Shown: piece by piece, positions 44,880 to 53,723 of the stretch
Position numbering within the stretch: the stretch's first letter is position 1
How the letters are laid out: each line of letters begins with the position of its first letter
NCBI RefSeq assembly: GCF_020733705.1
Contig: NZ_JAJFZM010000016.1
Coordinates: 1 to 64,000 of the forward strand
Source: Nocardia australiensis
Lineage (GTDB): Bacteria > Actinomycetota > Actinomycetes > Mycobacteriales > Mycobacteriaceae
Direction: 5' to 3'
Length of the DNA: 64,000 bases
Made by a program: the position numbers and the translations under genes
The notes under the pieces: model-generated
The model's database searches: none
Told to the model about the DNA's origin: nothing
Seen by the model: the letters and a program-made list of their open reading frames with translations, nothing else

Positions 44880-47800
44880 GTGGCCGAAAAAGAGCCGCTG
44901 GAAACAACATCACAGGATGCCGAACAATTGCCGGAGCGAATCCGAGTTCACGCGCTTGCCAAACTGCTGGGAGTGACGAGTAAGCGCATCCTGGCCAAAC
45001 TCACCGAGTTGGGTGCCGACGCGCGCAGTGCGCAGTCGAATGTCGACAGAGTGGTGGCGGAGTCGGTTCGCGACGCGCTTGTCGAGCCTGACGTCACCGC
45101 CACTTCGGAGGCTTCCGCTTCCGCAGCCGAGGCCCCCGCCGCCGAACCGGAGCCGCCCGCCGCGGTGTCCGAGACTCCGGCGGCAGCTATCGGGTCAGAA
45201 ACTCCCGCGACGGAGTCGGCGCAGGCCCGGCAGCCCGGGCTGCTGTTCTCGGCACCCGATCAGGTGATCGACCAGCTCGGCCAGGAGACCTCGCAGGCCG
45301 AACCCGCCCACCAGCCCTCGGTGCAGCTGTTCACGCATCTGGACCGGGAGGAACCGCAGGTTGCGGCGCCCGTGGTGTTCGAGGGGGCCGCAGCGGTTCA
45401 GGCGCCGCTGTTCCTGTCGCCGGACGCCGCCGCGGCCGAGCAGGCTCGGCGCCAGCGTCGCGTCGAGCGTGACGCCCGTCGTGCCGAAGAACCTCCGGCC
45501 GAGGTGGTCGAGGAGCAGACCGAGACCGCCGAGGACGAACAGGACTCATCCGACCAGCAGGGTGATGCCGATGGTCAGCCGCGTCGCAGGCGCCGTGGTC
45601 GTCGTGGGCGCGGTCGTGGACGTGGCGAACAGCACGCGGACGGCGATTCCGACGACGAGAACGACACTATCGACGCCGAGGGTGGCACCGAGGACGCACA
45701 GCCTGCCCAGGCAGCCGCCGCCGCTGAGCCCGACGGCACCGCCGATGACAGCGCCGAGTCCGACGAGGACGACGCCGATCTGTCGGAGGGCACGACGCGT
45801 CGCCGCCGTCGCCGTCGTCGCCGCAAGGTGGCGGGGGATGGCGCCGAGAGCGAGGCCGGCTCCGAGGACGATCCGCCGAACACCGTCGTGCACGAGCGTG
45901 AACCCCGCAACAAGAGCCGCAACCGTGCCGCCGCATCCGATGAGGTGCAGGGCATCAGCGGCTCCACCCGGCTGGAGGCCAAGCGGCAGCGCAGGCGCGA
46001 CGGGCGTGAGGCCGGTCGCCGTCGCCCGCCGATCCTGACCGAGTCGGAGTTCCTGGCCCGCCGTGAGGCGGTCGACCGGGTGATGGTGGTGCGCGAGAAG
46101 GCGTTCCCGGACTATCCGACCGCGACGCAGGTGGCGGTGCTCGAGGACAACATCCTCGTCGAACACTTCGTCACCAGTACCGGTTCCGCGTCGATGGTCG
46201 GAAACGTCTACCTCGGTCGCGTGCAGAACGTGCTGCCGAGCATGGAGGCGGCGTTCGTCGATATCGGCCGTGGTCGCAACGGTGTGCTCTACGCCGGTGA
46301 AGTGAACTGGGAGGCCGCCGGGCTCGGTGGCAAGGAACGCAAGATCGAGCAGGCGCTCAAGCCGGGCGATCAGGTGCTCGTTCAGGTCAGCAAGGATCCG
46401 GTCGGACACAAGGGTGCCCGGCTGACCACGCAGATCAGCCTGGCCGGTCGTTTCCTGGTGTATGTGCCGGGTGGTTCGTCCACCGGCATCAGCCGCAAGC
46501 TGCCCGATACCGAACGCAAGCGCCTCAAGGAGATCTTGCGTGACATCGTGCCCGCCGACGCGGGCGTGATCATCCGCACCGCGTCGGAGGGGGTCGACGA
46601 AGACGAGCTGGCCCGCGACGTCGAGCGACTGCAGGCCACCTGGCGCACCATCGAGAAGGCCGCCGAGGGCAAGGATTCCGGCTCGCCGAAGACGCTCTAC
46701 GAAGAGCCCGATCTGCTGGTGAAGGTCATCCGTGACCTGTTCAACGAGGACTTCTCGAAGCTCGTCATCGAGGGCGAGCGCTCCTGGAGCACCGTCGAGA
46801 AGTACATCGGCACCGTCGCGCCGGACCTGCTAGCGCGGGTGTCGCGACACGAGAACAACGGCGTCGACGTGTTCGAGACCTACCGCATCGACGAGCAGCT
46901 CGCCAAGGCGCTCGATCGCAAGGTGTGGCTGCCCTCGGGCGGCACCCTGGTGATCGACCGCACCGAGGCCATGACGGTTGTCGACGTCAACACCGGCAAG
47001 TTCACCGGTGCCGGCGGCAGCAACCTCGAGGAGACGGTCACCCGCAACAATCTGGAGGCGGCCGAGGAGATCGTGCGCCAGATGCGGTTGCGCGATATCG
47101 GCGGCATGATCGTGGTCGACTTCATCGACATGGTGCTGGAGTCCAATCGCGACCTGGTGCTGCGTCGGCTGACCGAGGCGCTCGGCCGCGACCGCACCCG
47201 TCATCAGGTCTCCGAGGTGACCTCGCTCGGTCTGGTGCAGATGACCCGCAAGAAGCTGGGCACCGGCCTGGTCGAGGCATTCTCGACCACGTGTGAGCAT
47301 TGCCACGGCCGCGGCATCCTGGTGCACACCTACCCGGTGGAAGCCTCCGCCGGTGTCGAGGACGGCGCCGCGAAGAATCGGGAGGTCGGTTCGCGTCGTC
47401 GTCGAGGTCGCGACAAGAGCCCCGTGTCCACGCCCGCCCCGACCAGCGGTGCCGCACCAGTGGCCGAGGCCGCTGAGGAGGATGCCGCCGTCAAGCGGGC
47501 GCACCCGGCCGCGTTGGCGATGGCCGCACACCACGGTGACGTCGAGTCGGTCACCGAGGAGGCCACCGAGCAGGTGGTGGCGGTCGAGACCGAAGTTGTT
47601 GTGGCGGTCGAGGAAACGGCTACCGCTGCCGCGGACGCGCCTTCGGCGGCTTCGCAGCCGGCCCCGGTCACCCCGGACGTCGTTGCGGCTGCGGAAACCG
47701 CCGCTCCGGCTGCGAATGGCACCACACCGGCTGCCACCACGCAAGCCTCCGCCGAGGTCGTCGCGCCAGCGGTCGCGGAATCGGCAGGAAACGGTGTACC

Positions 47801-48026
47801 CGAGCCCGCCACCCGTCCGAGTCGCCGTCGGCGGGTCGCGCGCTCTGCCGCGGCACCCGCCGCCGACAGTGCCGGTGCGGTATTCGTCGTGCCGACCACG
47901 GATCAGGCGGTGACGGCGCCGGTCGTGGACTACACGGCCGATGCCCCGGTCGAGGTGCCGGTGCGCAAGCCGCGTCGTCGCGCTGTCGGCAGGCCCGCCG
48001 GACCGCCGGTGGACGAGCCGAACTGA
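44880..48026 (+). CDS. rne: Ribonuclease E/G
   Basis: A 1048-aa RNase E of actinobacterial type. An N-terminal IF2-N-like module (about 18-65; ERIRVHALAKLLGVTSKRILAKLTELGADARSAQSNVDR) precedes a long acidic and RGRG-rich disordered stretch. The catalytic core follows (about 380-840): S1 domain (SASMVGNVYLGRVQNVLPSMEAAFVDIGRGRNGVLYAGEV), the metal-binding DNase-I-like part (TVVDVNTGKFTGAGG and VVDFIDM) and the zinc-link motif CEHCHGRG. The C-terminus is Ala/Val/Pro-rich and disordered. It starts mRNA decay and rRNA processing. GTG 44880 has GAGGAG five bases upstream. Confidence 0.96.
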   Translation: MAEKEPLETTSQDAEQLPERIRVHALAKLLGVTSKRILAKLTELGADARSAQSNVDRVVAESVRDALVEPDVTATSEASASAAEAPAAEPEPPAAVSETPAAAIGSETPATESAQARQPGLLFSAPDQVIDQLGQETSQAEPAHQPSVQLFTHLDREEPQVAAPVVFEGAAAVQAPLFLSPDAAAAEQARRQRRVERDARRAEEPPAEVVEEQTETAEDEQDSSDQQGDADGQPRRRRRGRRGRGRGRGEQHADGDSDDENDTIDAEGGTEDAQPAQAAAAAEPDGTADDSAESDEDDADLSEGTTRRRRRRRRRKVAGDGAESEAGSEDDPPNTVVHEREPRNKSRNRAAASDEVQGISGSTRLEAKRQRRRDGREAGRRRPPILTESEFLARREAVDRVMVVREKAFPDYPTATQVAVLEDNILVEHFVTSTGSASMVGNVYLGRVQNVLPSMEAAFVDIGRGRNGVLYAGEVNWEAAGLGGKERKIEQALKPGDQVLVQVSKDPVGHKGARLTTQISLAGRFLVYVPGGSSTGISRKLPDTERKRLKEILRDIVPADAGVIIRTASEGVDEDELARDVERLQATWRTIEKAAEGKDSGSPKTLYEEPDLLVKVIRDLFNEDFSKLVIEGERSWSTVEKYIGTVAPDLLARVSRHENNGVDVFETYRIDEQLAKALDRKVWLPSGGTLVIDRTEAMTVVDVNTGKFTGAGGSNLEETVTRNNLEAAEEIVRQMRLRDIGGMIVVDFIDMVLESNRDLVLRRLTEALGRDRTRHQVSEVTSLGLVQMTRKKLGTGLVEAFSTTCEHCHGRGILVHTYPVEASAGVEDGAAKNREVGSRRRRGRDKSPVSTPAPTSGAAPVAEAAEEDAAVKRAHPAALAMAAHHGDVESVTEEATEQVVAVETEVVVAVEETATAAADAPSAASQPAPVTPDVVAAAETAAPAANGTTPAATTQASAEVVAPAVAESAGNGVPEPATRPSRRRRVARSAAAPAADSAGAVFVVPTTDQAVTAPVVDYTADAPVEVPVRKPRRRAVGRPAGPPVDEPN

Positions 48027-48053
48027 TCGGTTCCAGCCGAGCCGACAGAGCCG

Positions 48054-48083
48054 AGACCCCCGTCATCATGGTGACGGGGGTCT
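48054..48083 (+). terminator. Terminator after the RNase E gene
   Basis: AGACCCCCGTCA and TGACGGGGGTCT form a perfect 12-bp stem with a six-base loop, 28 bp after the stop, followed by TTGCCTTT. The remaining 270 bp to rplU hold no gene and should carry its promoter. Confidence 0.8.
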
Positions 48084-48354
48084 TGCCTTTCCGGTGCTGG
48101 AGGCTATTCGGAGGATGCCGGTTTGGACCGGGTGGTCGGCGTCGGGTAATCTCGAACAGTCGCTGCCCGGCGACAGCACTCTAATGTGCTGTGTTTGCGA
48201 CTCGGCCCCGAAGCCGAGGGCCATCAGATTTGCTGAGGCGGCGGTGACTATCAGACCAGATGTGCTGTGGTTTCCAGCGGAGTGATCCGAATGGGAGCAC
48301 GCAGCCGCGTGAGCAAGTAGCCGCGCGCTTTACAGGAAGAAGGGCAGCCGACCG

Positions 48355-48666
48355 ATGGCAACGTACGCGATCGTCAAGACCGGCGGAAAGCAGTACAAGG
48401 TCGCGGTCGGTGACCTGGTGAAGGTCGAGAAGATCGAGGGTGCGCCGGGTACTTCCGTCGCGCTGGCCCCGGTTCTCGTCGTCGATGGCGCCGAGCTGAC
48501 CACCGATGCGGCCAAGCTGGCCAAGGTTTCCGTGGCGGCCGAGGTCGTTGAGCAGACCAAGGGCCCGAAGATCCGCATCCACAAGTTCAAGAACAAGACC
48601 GGCTACCACAAGCGGCAGGGCCACCGTCAGCCGCTGACGGTCATCAAGGTCACCGGCATCAAGTAA
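48355..48666 (+). CDS. rplU: 50S ribosomal protein L21
   Basis: A 103-aa L21 (MATYAIVKTGGKQYKVAVGDLVKVEKIEG at the start and KIRIHKFKNKTGYHKRQGHRQPLTVIKVTGI at the end). It binds 23S rRNA. It is followed after 38 bp by rpmA, the conserved pair, and AGGAAGAAGG lies upstream. Confidence 0.98.
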   Translation: MATYAIVKTGGKQYKVAVGDLVKVEKIEGAPGTSVALAPVLVVDGAELTTDAAKLAKVSVAAEVVEQTKGPKIRIHKFKNKTGYHKRQGHRQPLTVIKVTGIK

Positions 48667-48704
48667 GCCTCCTCGATTTCGAGTTACTTCACAGGAGTTC
48701 AGAA

Positions 48705-48971
48705 ATGGCACATAAGAAGGGTGCGTCCAGCTCCCGTAACGGTCGCGATTCGAACGCCCAGCGACTCGGCGTCAAGCGTTTCGGCGGCCAGGTCGTCTCG
48801 GCCGGTGAGATCCTGGTTCGCCAGCGCGGCACCCACTTCCACCCCGGCGTGCTCGTCGGCCGTGGCGGCGATGACACCCTGTTCGCCCTCGCGGCGGGCA
48901 AGGTCGAGTTCGGCACCAAGCGTGGCCGTAAGACCGTCAACATCGTCATCCCGGAGCCGGTTCAGGCCTGA
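48705..48971 (+). CDS. rpmA: 50S ribosomal protein L27
   Basis: An 88-aa L27 (MAHKKGASSSRNGRDSNAQRLGVKRFGGQVVSAGEILVRQRGTHFHPG). The N-terminal tail reaches the peptidyl-transferase centre. It begins directly MAHKKG without a processing leader. AGGAG precedes the ATG. Confidence 0.98.
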   Translation: MAHKKGASSSRNGRDSNAQRLGVKRFGGQVVSAGEILVRQRGTHFHPGVLVGRGGDDTLFALAAGKVEFGTKRGRKTVNIVIPEPVQA

Positions 48972-49000
48972 CCGCCGAGCCTCTCCAGACAACAGCCGAG

Positions 49001-49031
49001 CGGGTCAGGGTGATACACCCTGGCCCGTTTT
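49001..49031 (+). terminator. Terminator between rpmA and obg
   Basis: CGGGTCAGGGTG pairs with CACCCTGGCCCG (one G-U) around a three-base loop and TTTT follows, a good intrinsic terminator. obg starts 60 bp further on, so it needs read-through or its own promoter. Confidence 0.8.
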
Positions 49032-49091
49032 CGCGTTCTCGTACGACCGCGTCGGCACCGACAACCAACCACCGAGGAGGATGATTCGGCT

Positions 49092-50564
49092 ATGTCCAAA
49101 TTCATCGACCGTGTCGTATTGCACGTGCATGCGGGCAAGGGTGGTCACGGTTGTGCCTCCGTGCGCCGCGAGAAGTTCATGCCGCTCGGTGGACCCGACG
49201 GCGGTAACGGTGGTCGCGGCGGGGATGTGGTGCTCGAGGTCGACCCGAACGTGCACACCCTGCTGGACTTCCATTTCCATCCGCACGCTAAAGCGGGCAA
49301 CGGCAAGCCGGGCGAGGGCAGCAATCGGGACGGTAAGCAGGGCGAGGATCTGCTGTTGAAGGTGCCCGACGGCACCGTGGTGCTCGATGGCGAGGGCAAG
49401 GTGCTCATCGACCTCGTCGGCGCCGGTAACCGCTTCATCGTGGCCCGTGGTGGTCGCGGTGGTCTGGGTAACGCCGCGCTCGCGTCCAAGGCACGCAAGG
49501 CACCCGGCTTCGCACTTCTGGGTGAGGAGGGCGACGAGGGTGACCTGGTCCTCGAGCTCAAATCGCTCGCCGACGTGGGACTCGTCGGGTTCCCGTCGGC
49601 GGGCAAATCGTCGCTGGTGTCGGTGCTGTCGGCGGCCAAGCCGAAAATCGCCGACTATCCGTTCACCACGCTGGTGCCCAACCTCGGTGTGGTGGCCAGC
49701 GGTGACACCACGTTCGTGATCGCCGATGTGCCCGGGCTGATCCCAGGTGCAAGCGAGGGGCGTGGGCTCGGGCTGGAATTTTTGCGTCATCTCGAACGGT
49801 GCGCGGTGCTGGCACACGTTGTCGACTGCGCCACCTTGGAGCCGGGACGTGATCCGGTGTCGGATGTCGATGCGCTCGAGGCCGAGTTGGCTGCCTACAA
49901 ATCGCTGCTCAATACCGATACCGGGCTCGGTGACCTGGCCGATCGGCCGCGCGTGGTGATCCTGAACAAGGTCGACGTGCCCGATGCGGCCGAACTGGCC
50001 GAGATGGTGACCGACGAGTTCACCGCTCGCGGCTGGCCGGTGTTCGAGATTTCGGCGGTGAGCCGGGCGGGCTTGCGGCCCTTGACTTTCGCCCTCGCCG
50101 ATATGGTGCTGAAGTATCGCGAGGCGCATCCGAAGGCGGCGCCGGCGCGTCCGGTTATCCGGCCGATCGCGGTGGACCGGACCGGGTTCACCGTCGTCGC
50201 CGATCCGGAGGAGCCGGGTGGCTTCATCGTGCGCGGCCCCCAGCCGGAGCGGTGGGTGCGCCAGACCCAGTTCGACAACGACGAAGCGGTGGGCTATCTG
50301 GCCGACCGGCTTGCCCGCCTCGGCGTGGAGGACGCGCTGGTGAAGCAGGGCGCCGAGCCGGGAGCACCGGTCACCATCGGCGATGTGACATTCGAGTGGG
50401 AGCCGCAGATTTCGGCGGGCATCGATAGGGTGCCCACCGGTCGCGGCACAGATATTCGGTTGGAACAGAACGACCGGATCAGTGCCGCCGAGCGTAAGCA
50501 TGCGTCGCGGGTGCGCCGTGGTCTGTTGAAAGAGGACGAGGACGAGGACGAGGACGAGGAATGA
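49092..50564 (+). CDS. obg: GTPase Obg
   Basis: A 490-aa Obg/CgtA. The glycine-rich Obg fold (1-158; GGPDGGNGGRGGDVVLEVD) is followed by the G domain (about 160-340) with G1 GFPSAGKSSL, G3 DVPGL and G4 NKVD, and the OCT domain (about 355-440). An acidic tail of Glu-Asp repeats (KEDEDEDEDEE) is encoded by a GAGGAC tandem repeat at about 50534-50561. It links ribosome assembly to GTP/ppGpp. Confidence 0.98.
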   Translation: MSKFIDRVVLHVHAGKGGHGCASVRREKFMPLGGPDGGNGGRGGDVVLEVDPNVHTLLDFHFHPHAKAGNGKPGEGSNRDGKQGEDLLLKVPDGTVVLDGEGKVLIDLVGAGNRFIVARGGRGGLGNAALASKARKAPGFALLGEEGDEGDLVLELKSLADVGLVGFPSAGKSSLVSVLSAAKPKIADYPFTTLVPNLGVVASGDTTFVIADVPGLIPGASEGRGLGLEFLRHLERCAVLAHVVDCATLEPGRDPVSDVDALEAELAAYKSLLNTDTGLGDLADRPRVVILNKVDVPDAAELAEMVTDEFTARGWPVFEISAVSRAGLRPLTFALADMVLKYREAHPKAAPARPVIRPIAVDRTGFTVVADPEEPGGFIVRGPQPERWVRQTQFDNDEAVGYLADRLARLGVEDALVKQGAEPGAPVTIGDVTFEWEPQISAGIDRVPTGRGTDIRLEQNDRISAAERKHASRVRRGLLKEDEDEDEDEE

Positions 50565-50768
50565 GCACCGGCACGGCCACCTCGGTTCGGCGGATGCCGG
50601 AATTCGATGGTGTCCGTCTGGTTCGCTGGGTTGACCGGGTGACGCCGCGGTCCGGCGTTGGTCGCGGCGATGATGGGATGTGGCCACGACCGGCACGGGC
50701 CGTTTCGCAGCTCACGGTGAGTTCTATTGCGGTACAGGGAGTTCGGTTGCGATGCAGGTGAGTTCTGG

Positions 50769-50774
50769 TATAGC
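50769..50774 (+). promoter_or_regulatory. -10-like TATAGC of proB
   Basis: TATAGC ends seven bases before the ATG at 50782, and only a short GAGG lies between, so proB is a leaderless candidate. The rest of the 217-bp gap after obg holds no gene. Confidence 0.45.
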
Positions 50775-50781
50775 TGAGGCG

Positions 50782-51897
50782 ATGTCGCAGTCGGGGCTCA
50801 GTGACGCCCGGTTGGCGATCGCGTCGGCGCGCAGCGTGGTGGTGAAGATCGGGTCGTCGGCATTGACGAGTCTGAAGGGCGGGTTGGACACCGTACGCCT
50901 GGATCGCCTCGCGGACGCGGTGGAGGCGCGAATGCGCGCGGGATCGGATGTGGTGGTGGTGTCCTCCGGTGCGATCGGCGCCGGAATCGCTCCGCTCGGG
51001 TTGACCAAACGTCCTCGTGATCTGGCCACCAAGCAGGCCGCCGCGAGCGTCGGTCAGCTGGCGCTCGCACACGCGTGGGGCACCTCTTTCACGCGCTACG
51101 GCCGGACGGTCGGGCAGGTGCTGCTCAGCGCCGACGACTTCTCCCGTCGGGAACATCACCGCAATGCCCAGCGCACGCTGGACCGTTTGCGTTCGCTCGG
51201 CGCGGTCGCGGTGGTGAACGAAAACGACACTGTCGCAACCGAAGAGATCCGATTCGGCGACAACGATCGGCTCGCCGCACTGGTCGCCCACCTGGTCGGC
51301 GCGGACGCACTGATCTTGCTGTCGGATGTCGAAGGTCTTTACGACGGTGATCCACGCAAAGGTGCCGCGAGCTTTATCCCCGAGGTGCGCAGTAGCGCCG
51401 ACCTCGACGGTGTCATCGCGGGCAGCGGCGGGGCGCTCGGCACCGGTGGTATGGCCTCCAAGCTGTCGGCCGCCCGCCTGGCCGCCGATGCGGGTGTCCC
51501 CGTCCTGCTCGCCGCCGCCACCGAGGCCGCCGAGGCGCTCACCACCGGCACGGTCGGCACCGCCTTCGCCGCGCGACCGGTACGCCTATCGGCCCGCAAA
51601 TTCTGGGTCCGGCACGCCGCCGACAGCCGTGGCGCGGTCCTCATCGATGAGGGTGCCGTTCAAGCCGTCGCCCACCGCCGCCGCTCGCTGCTTGCCGCCG
51701 GAGTTATCGGTGTGCGCGGCCGCTTCCACGGCGGCGACGTAGTCGACCTGGTGGCACCTGACAATCGCGTGGTCGCCCGTGGTGTAGTCGAATACGACAG
51801 CACTGAACTCACCGGCATACTCGGATGCTCCACTGCCGATCTTCCGGACACCATGCAGCGGCCCGTAATCCACGCCGACGACCTGGTGAAGGTGTAG
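50782..51897 (+). CDS. proB: Glutamate 5-kinase
   Basis: A 371-aa proline-biosynthesis enzyme. The amino-acid-kinase domain (about 8-265) carries VVVKIGSSAL, VSSGAIGAG, VVNENDTVATEEIRFGDND and GTGGMASKLSAA; a C-terminal PUA domain (about 285-365) follows. It makes gamma-glutamyl phosphate. The start MSQSGLSDARLAIASARSVVVKIG is chosen; upstream sequence in frame is not family-like. The end of the obg-proB block. Confidence 0.97.
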   Translation: MSQSGLSDARLAIASARSVVVKIGSSALTSLKGGLDTVRLDRLADAVEARMRAGSDVVVVSSGAIGAGIAPLGLTKRPRDLATKQAAASVGQLALAHAWGTSFTRYGRTVGQVLLSADDFSRREHHRNAQRTLDRLRSLGAVAVVNENDTVATEEIRFGDNDRLAALVAHLVGADALILLSDVEGLYDGDPRKGAASFIPEVRSSADLDGVIAGSGGALGTGGMASKLSAARLAADAGVPVLLAAATEAAEALTTGTVGTAFAARPVRLSARKFWVRHAADSRGAVLIDEGAVQAVAHRRRSLLAAGVIGVRGRFHGGDVVDLVAPDNRVVARGVVEYDSTELTGILGCSTADLPDTMQRPVIHADDLVKV

Positions 51898-51925
51898 CTG
51901 TGTTTTTTGGCCGCTGGTGCGGCGT

Positions 51926-52017
51926 GTTCGCGGCCCCCTATGGCTCGCGTCCGAGGGGCAAATACTTGCTCCTTCGTCGCATCGTATTTGCCCCTCGGAC
52001 GCGAGCCGGCCGCGAAC
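51926..52017. repeat. 92-bp near-perfect inverted repeat after proB
   Basis: An uninterrupted 24-bp stem (51942-51965 with 51984-52007) encloses an 18-nt loop; outer 10-bp arms GTTCGCGGCC and GGCCGCGAAC (51926-51935, 52008-52017) extend it, offset by a six-base bulge CCCTAT on the left. It lies 28 bp after the proB stop. It could be a very strong terminator or a copy of a dispersed palindromic repeat. No transposase or target duplication is seen. Confidence 0.75.
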
Positions 52018-52038
52018 TTTAGTGCTCGATCTCGCTAC

Positions 52039-52152
52039 GCTCGAAAACTGTTGTCGTGGCGAGTGGGCGCGTTATGGGGGACGTGTGGCACCTGGGGTTT
52101 GGTGGTCTGGTCGGTCTGGGTTGGCTCGGAAGCTGGTGTCGTGGCGAGTGGG
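52039..52152 (+). repeat. 29-bp direct repeat pair
   Basis: Two copies of a 29-bp sequence (52039-52067 and 52124-52152) differ at three positions and share the 15-base end GTCGTGGCGAGTGGG. They start 85 bp apart in the gene-free stretch after proB. Purpose unknown. Confidence 0.6.
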
Positions 52153-52266
52153 TTTGTGCGGCACCGACCGTTTCTGTACCCAGTTGAGGGGCGACGATCG
52201 CGGGTAATGAGCTTGTCTGGGCGCCGGGTTTCTTGTCGGTGGGACCGGTGCGCGTGGGTCAGGGCC

Positions 52267-53268
52267 CTACTTATTTGGGGTGGGGATGACGCCGGGCTGG
52301 TTGGTGGTCGAAGGGGGTTGCTGGTCTTGGTTTTCCGGGATGGGGCCGGTGATGCCGGGCTGTCCGCCGGGGTCTGAGAGGGACGGGGCGGGCTCGGGGT
52401 GGGGTTGTGGGGCGGGTGCCGGGGGCGCGGGTGCGGGCGGTGGGGGCGGGGTTTCGGGTGCCGGTGGTGGTGGTGCCTGTTGGGGCGGCGGCGCGGGAGT
52501 GGGAGTCGGAACAGGTTGGGGGGCTTGTGATTCCGGATTCGACGGCACCGGCGGTGTGGTGTCCGGCGCCGACTCGGGGGCGGGGTTGGCTGGCACGCCC
52601 GGCTGGGGAGTGGGGTTGCCCGGCGTGGTCGGCCGCTGATCCGATTGCGGCGCAGGCGGATCGGTGTATTCCGGCGTACTCTGACGCGGCTGATGTCCGG
52701 GCTCGAGCGGCTGCGGATGCGGTTCGTTGGGCAGTGCGGGCGGCTCGGGGAGGGCGGGAACGCCGGTGCCCGCCGCTCCGTAGGCGGGTTTGTAGATCAT
52801 GTTCATGGCGAGCACGGCTTCCTGGCGCAGCGCTTCCTCGGCCATTTGCGCGTCGATGATGCCGCCCGCCTCCAGCAGCTTCGCTACGGCACCGATCGGG
52901 CCGGAACTGCCGGGCGGCGCCACCGCGATCTTGACCGCCTCGGCGGCAGCGGCGACCCCGCTGAGGCGCGCGCCGACCTGCCCTATGATCGCGGTGAGTT
53001 CGTCAACGGACGCGGCATAGCTGCGGGCGCTCGCGTACGCGGCATCGGCTGTGGCGCCCACCCATTCCATGGAATTCAGTACCCGGTCCGAGCCGGCCAG
53101 CGTCAGCGGGAACGAGGTGGCCAGCGTGCTCGCGACCTCCAGCCAGACGACCGACGCGTTCAGGATTTGCGCGGCGTCGATTTGCTGGGTTTTGGCATAG
53201 ATCTCTTCGTGCCGCATCGACTCGAAGTGCTCCATCGAGCTGATGTAGTCGGGGTCGGTACCTGTCAT
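52267..53268 (-). CDS. PPE-like type VII secretion substrate with proline-rich tail
   Basis: A 333-aa protein. The N-terminal 170 residues are helical and resemble an ESX/PPE-type substrate (NASVVWLEVASTLATSFPLTLAGSDRVLNSMEWVGATADAAYASARSYAASVDELTAIIGQV). The C-terminal half (about 175-333) is a Pro/Gln/Ala-rich tail ending GVIPTPNK. No signal peptide is seen. It overlaps the small helical gene upstream as ATGA; such overlapping pairs are typical of ESX heterodimers. EspG lies in the same operon. Confidence 0.8.
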   Translation of the reverse strand: MTGTDPDYISSMEHFESMRHEEIYAKTQQIDAAQILNASVVWLEVASTLATSFPLTLAGSDRVLNSMEWVGATADAAYASARSYAASVDELTAIIGQVGARLSGVAAAAEAVKIAVAPPGSSGPIGAVAKLLEAGGIIDAQMAEEALRQEAVLAMNMIYKPAYGAAGTGVPALPEPPALPNEPHPQPLEPGHQPRQSTPEYTDPPAPQSDQRPTTPGNPTPQPGVPANPAPESAPDTTPPVPSNPESQAPQPVPTPTPAPPPQQAPPPPAPETPPPPPAPAPPAPAPQPHPEPAPSLSDPGGQPGITGPIPENQDQQPPSTTNQPGVIPTPNK

Positions 53269-53639
53269 CGCGGCACCCTCGTTTCGATGGCACGCAGGGC
53301 GGCGGCGTTAGCGGAGTCGGCCTCCTGCAACAGCCCGCCACTGATCAGAAACGCCTCTTTCATGCGGTAGGCGGCCTCGATGTAGTGATCGAGTAGGGCG
53401 GCGGCGTCGCGAGCCTTGTGCCCGAATCCGGCCTGGATCTGCTGTGCGGAGACGAATCCGCCGAATCCGCCCGTCTCGGACGCGGCCTCGAGGCGCTGTC
53501 GCAGATCGATCAGCTGGTCAGCCTGACGGTCGTACATCTCGGCACAGCGCCGGGCCGCGGCCGGGTCGAACTTGACGGTGCCTGCCTGCGCCTGTTGTTT
53601 GAACCGGGCGATATCGGCTCGGCTGGTCTCGATCGTCAC
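53265..53639 (-). CDS. Small helical Esx/PE-like partner protein
   Basis: A 124-aa protein predicted mostly helical (IARFKQQAQAGTVKFDPAAARRCAEMYDRQADQLIDLRQRLEAASETGGFGGFVSAQQIQAGFGHKARDAAALLDHYIEAAYRMKEAFLISGGLL). No clear WxG or YxxxD motif is in its usual place, although LDHYIEA and FGGF give a helix-turn break. It is translation-coupled to the PPE-like gene and probably its secretion partner. GTG 53639 is favoured by AGGGGG five bases before; GTG 53645 lies inside that site. Confidence 0.72.
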   Translation of the reverse strand: MTIETSRADIARFKQQAQAGTVKFDPAAARRCAEMYDRQADQLIDLRQRLEAASETGGFGGFVSAQQIQAGFGHKARDAAALLDHYIEAAYRMKEAFLISGGLLQEADSANAAALRAIETRVPR

Positions 53640-53723
53640 GCGCACCCCCTGAGATCGGTCGGTCCGACCCAGACTAACCGGAACCCGCGTACCCGGTCAG
53701 TAGTGGTTGCTCACAGTCGATCC

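Noticed and set aside
50534..50561. GAGGAC tandem repeat at the end of obg
   Set aside because: It encodes the acidic tail common in Obg proteins; ordinary.
49005..50696. 563-aa minus-strand frame opposite obg
   Set aside because: Antisense shadow; no ribosome site or family-like sequence.
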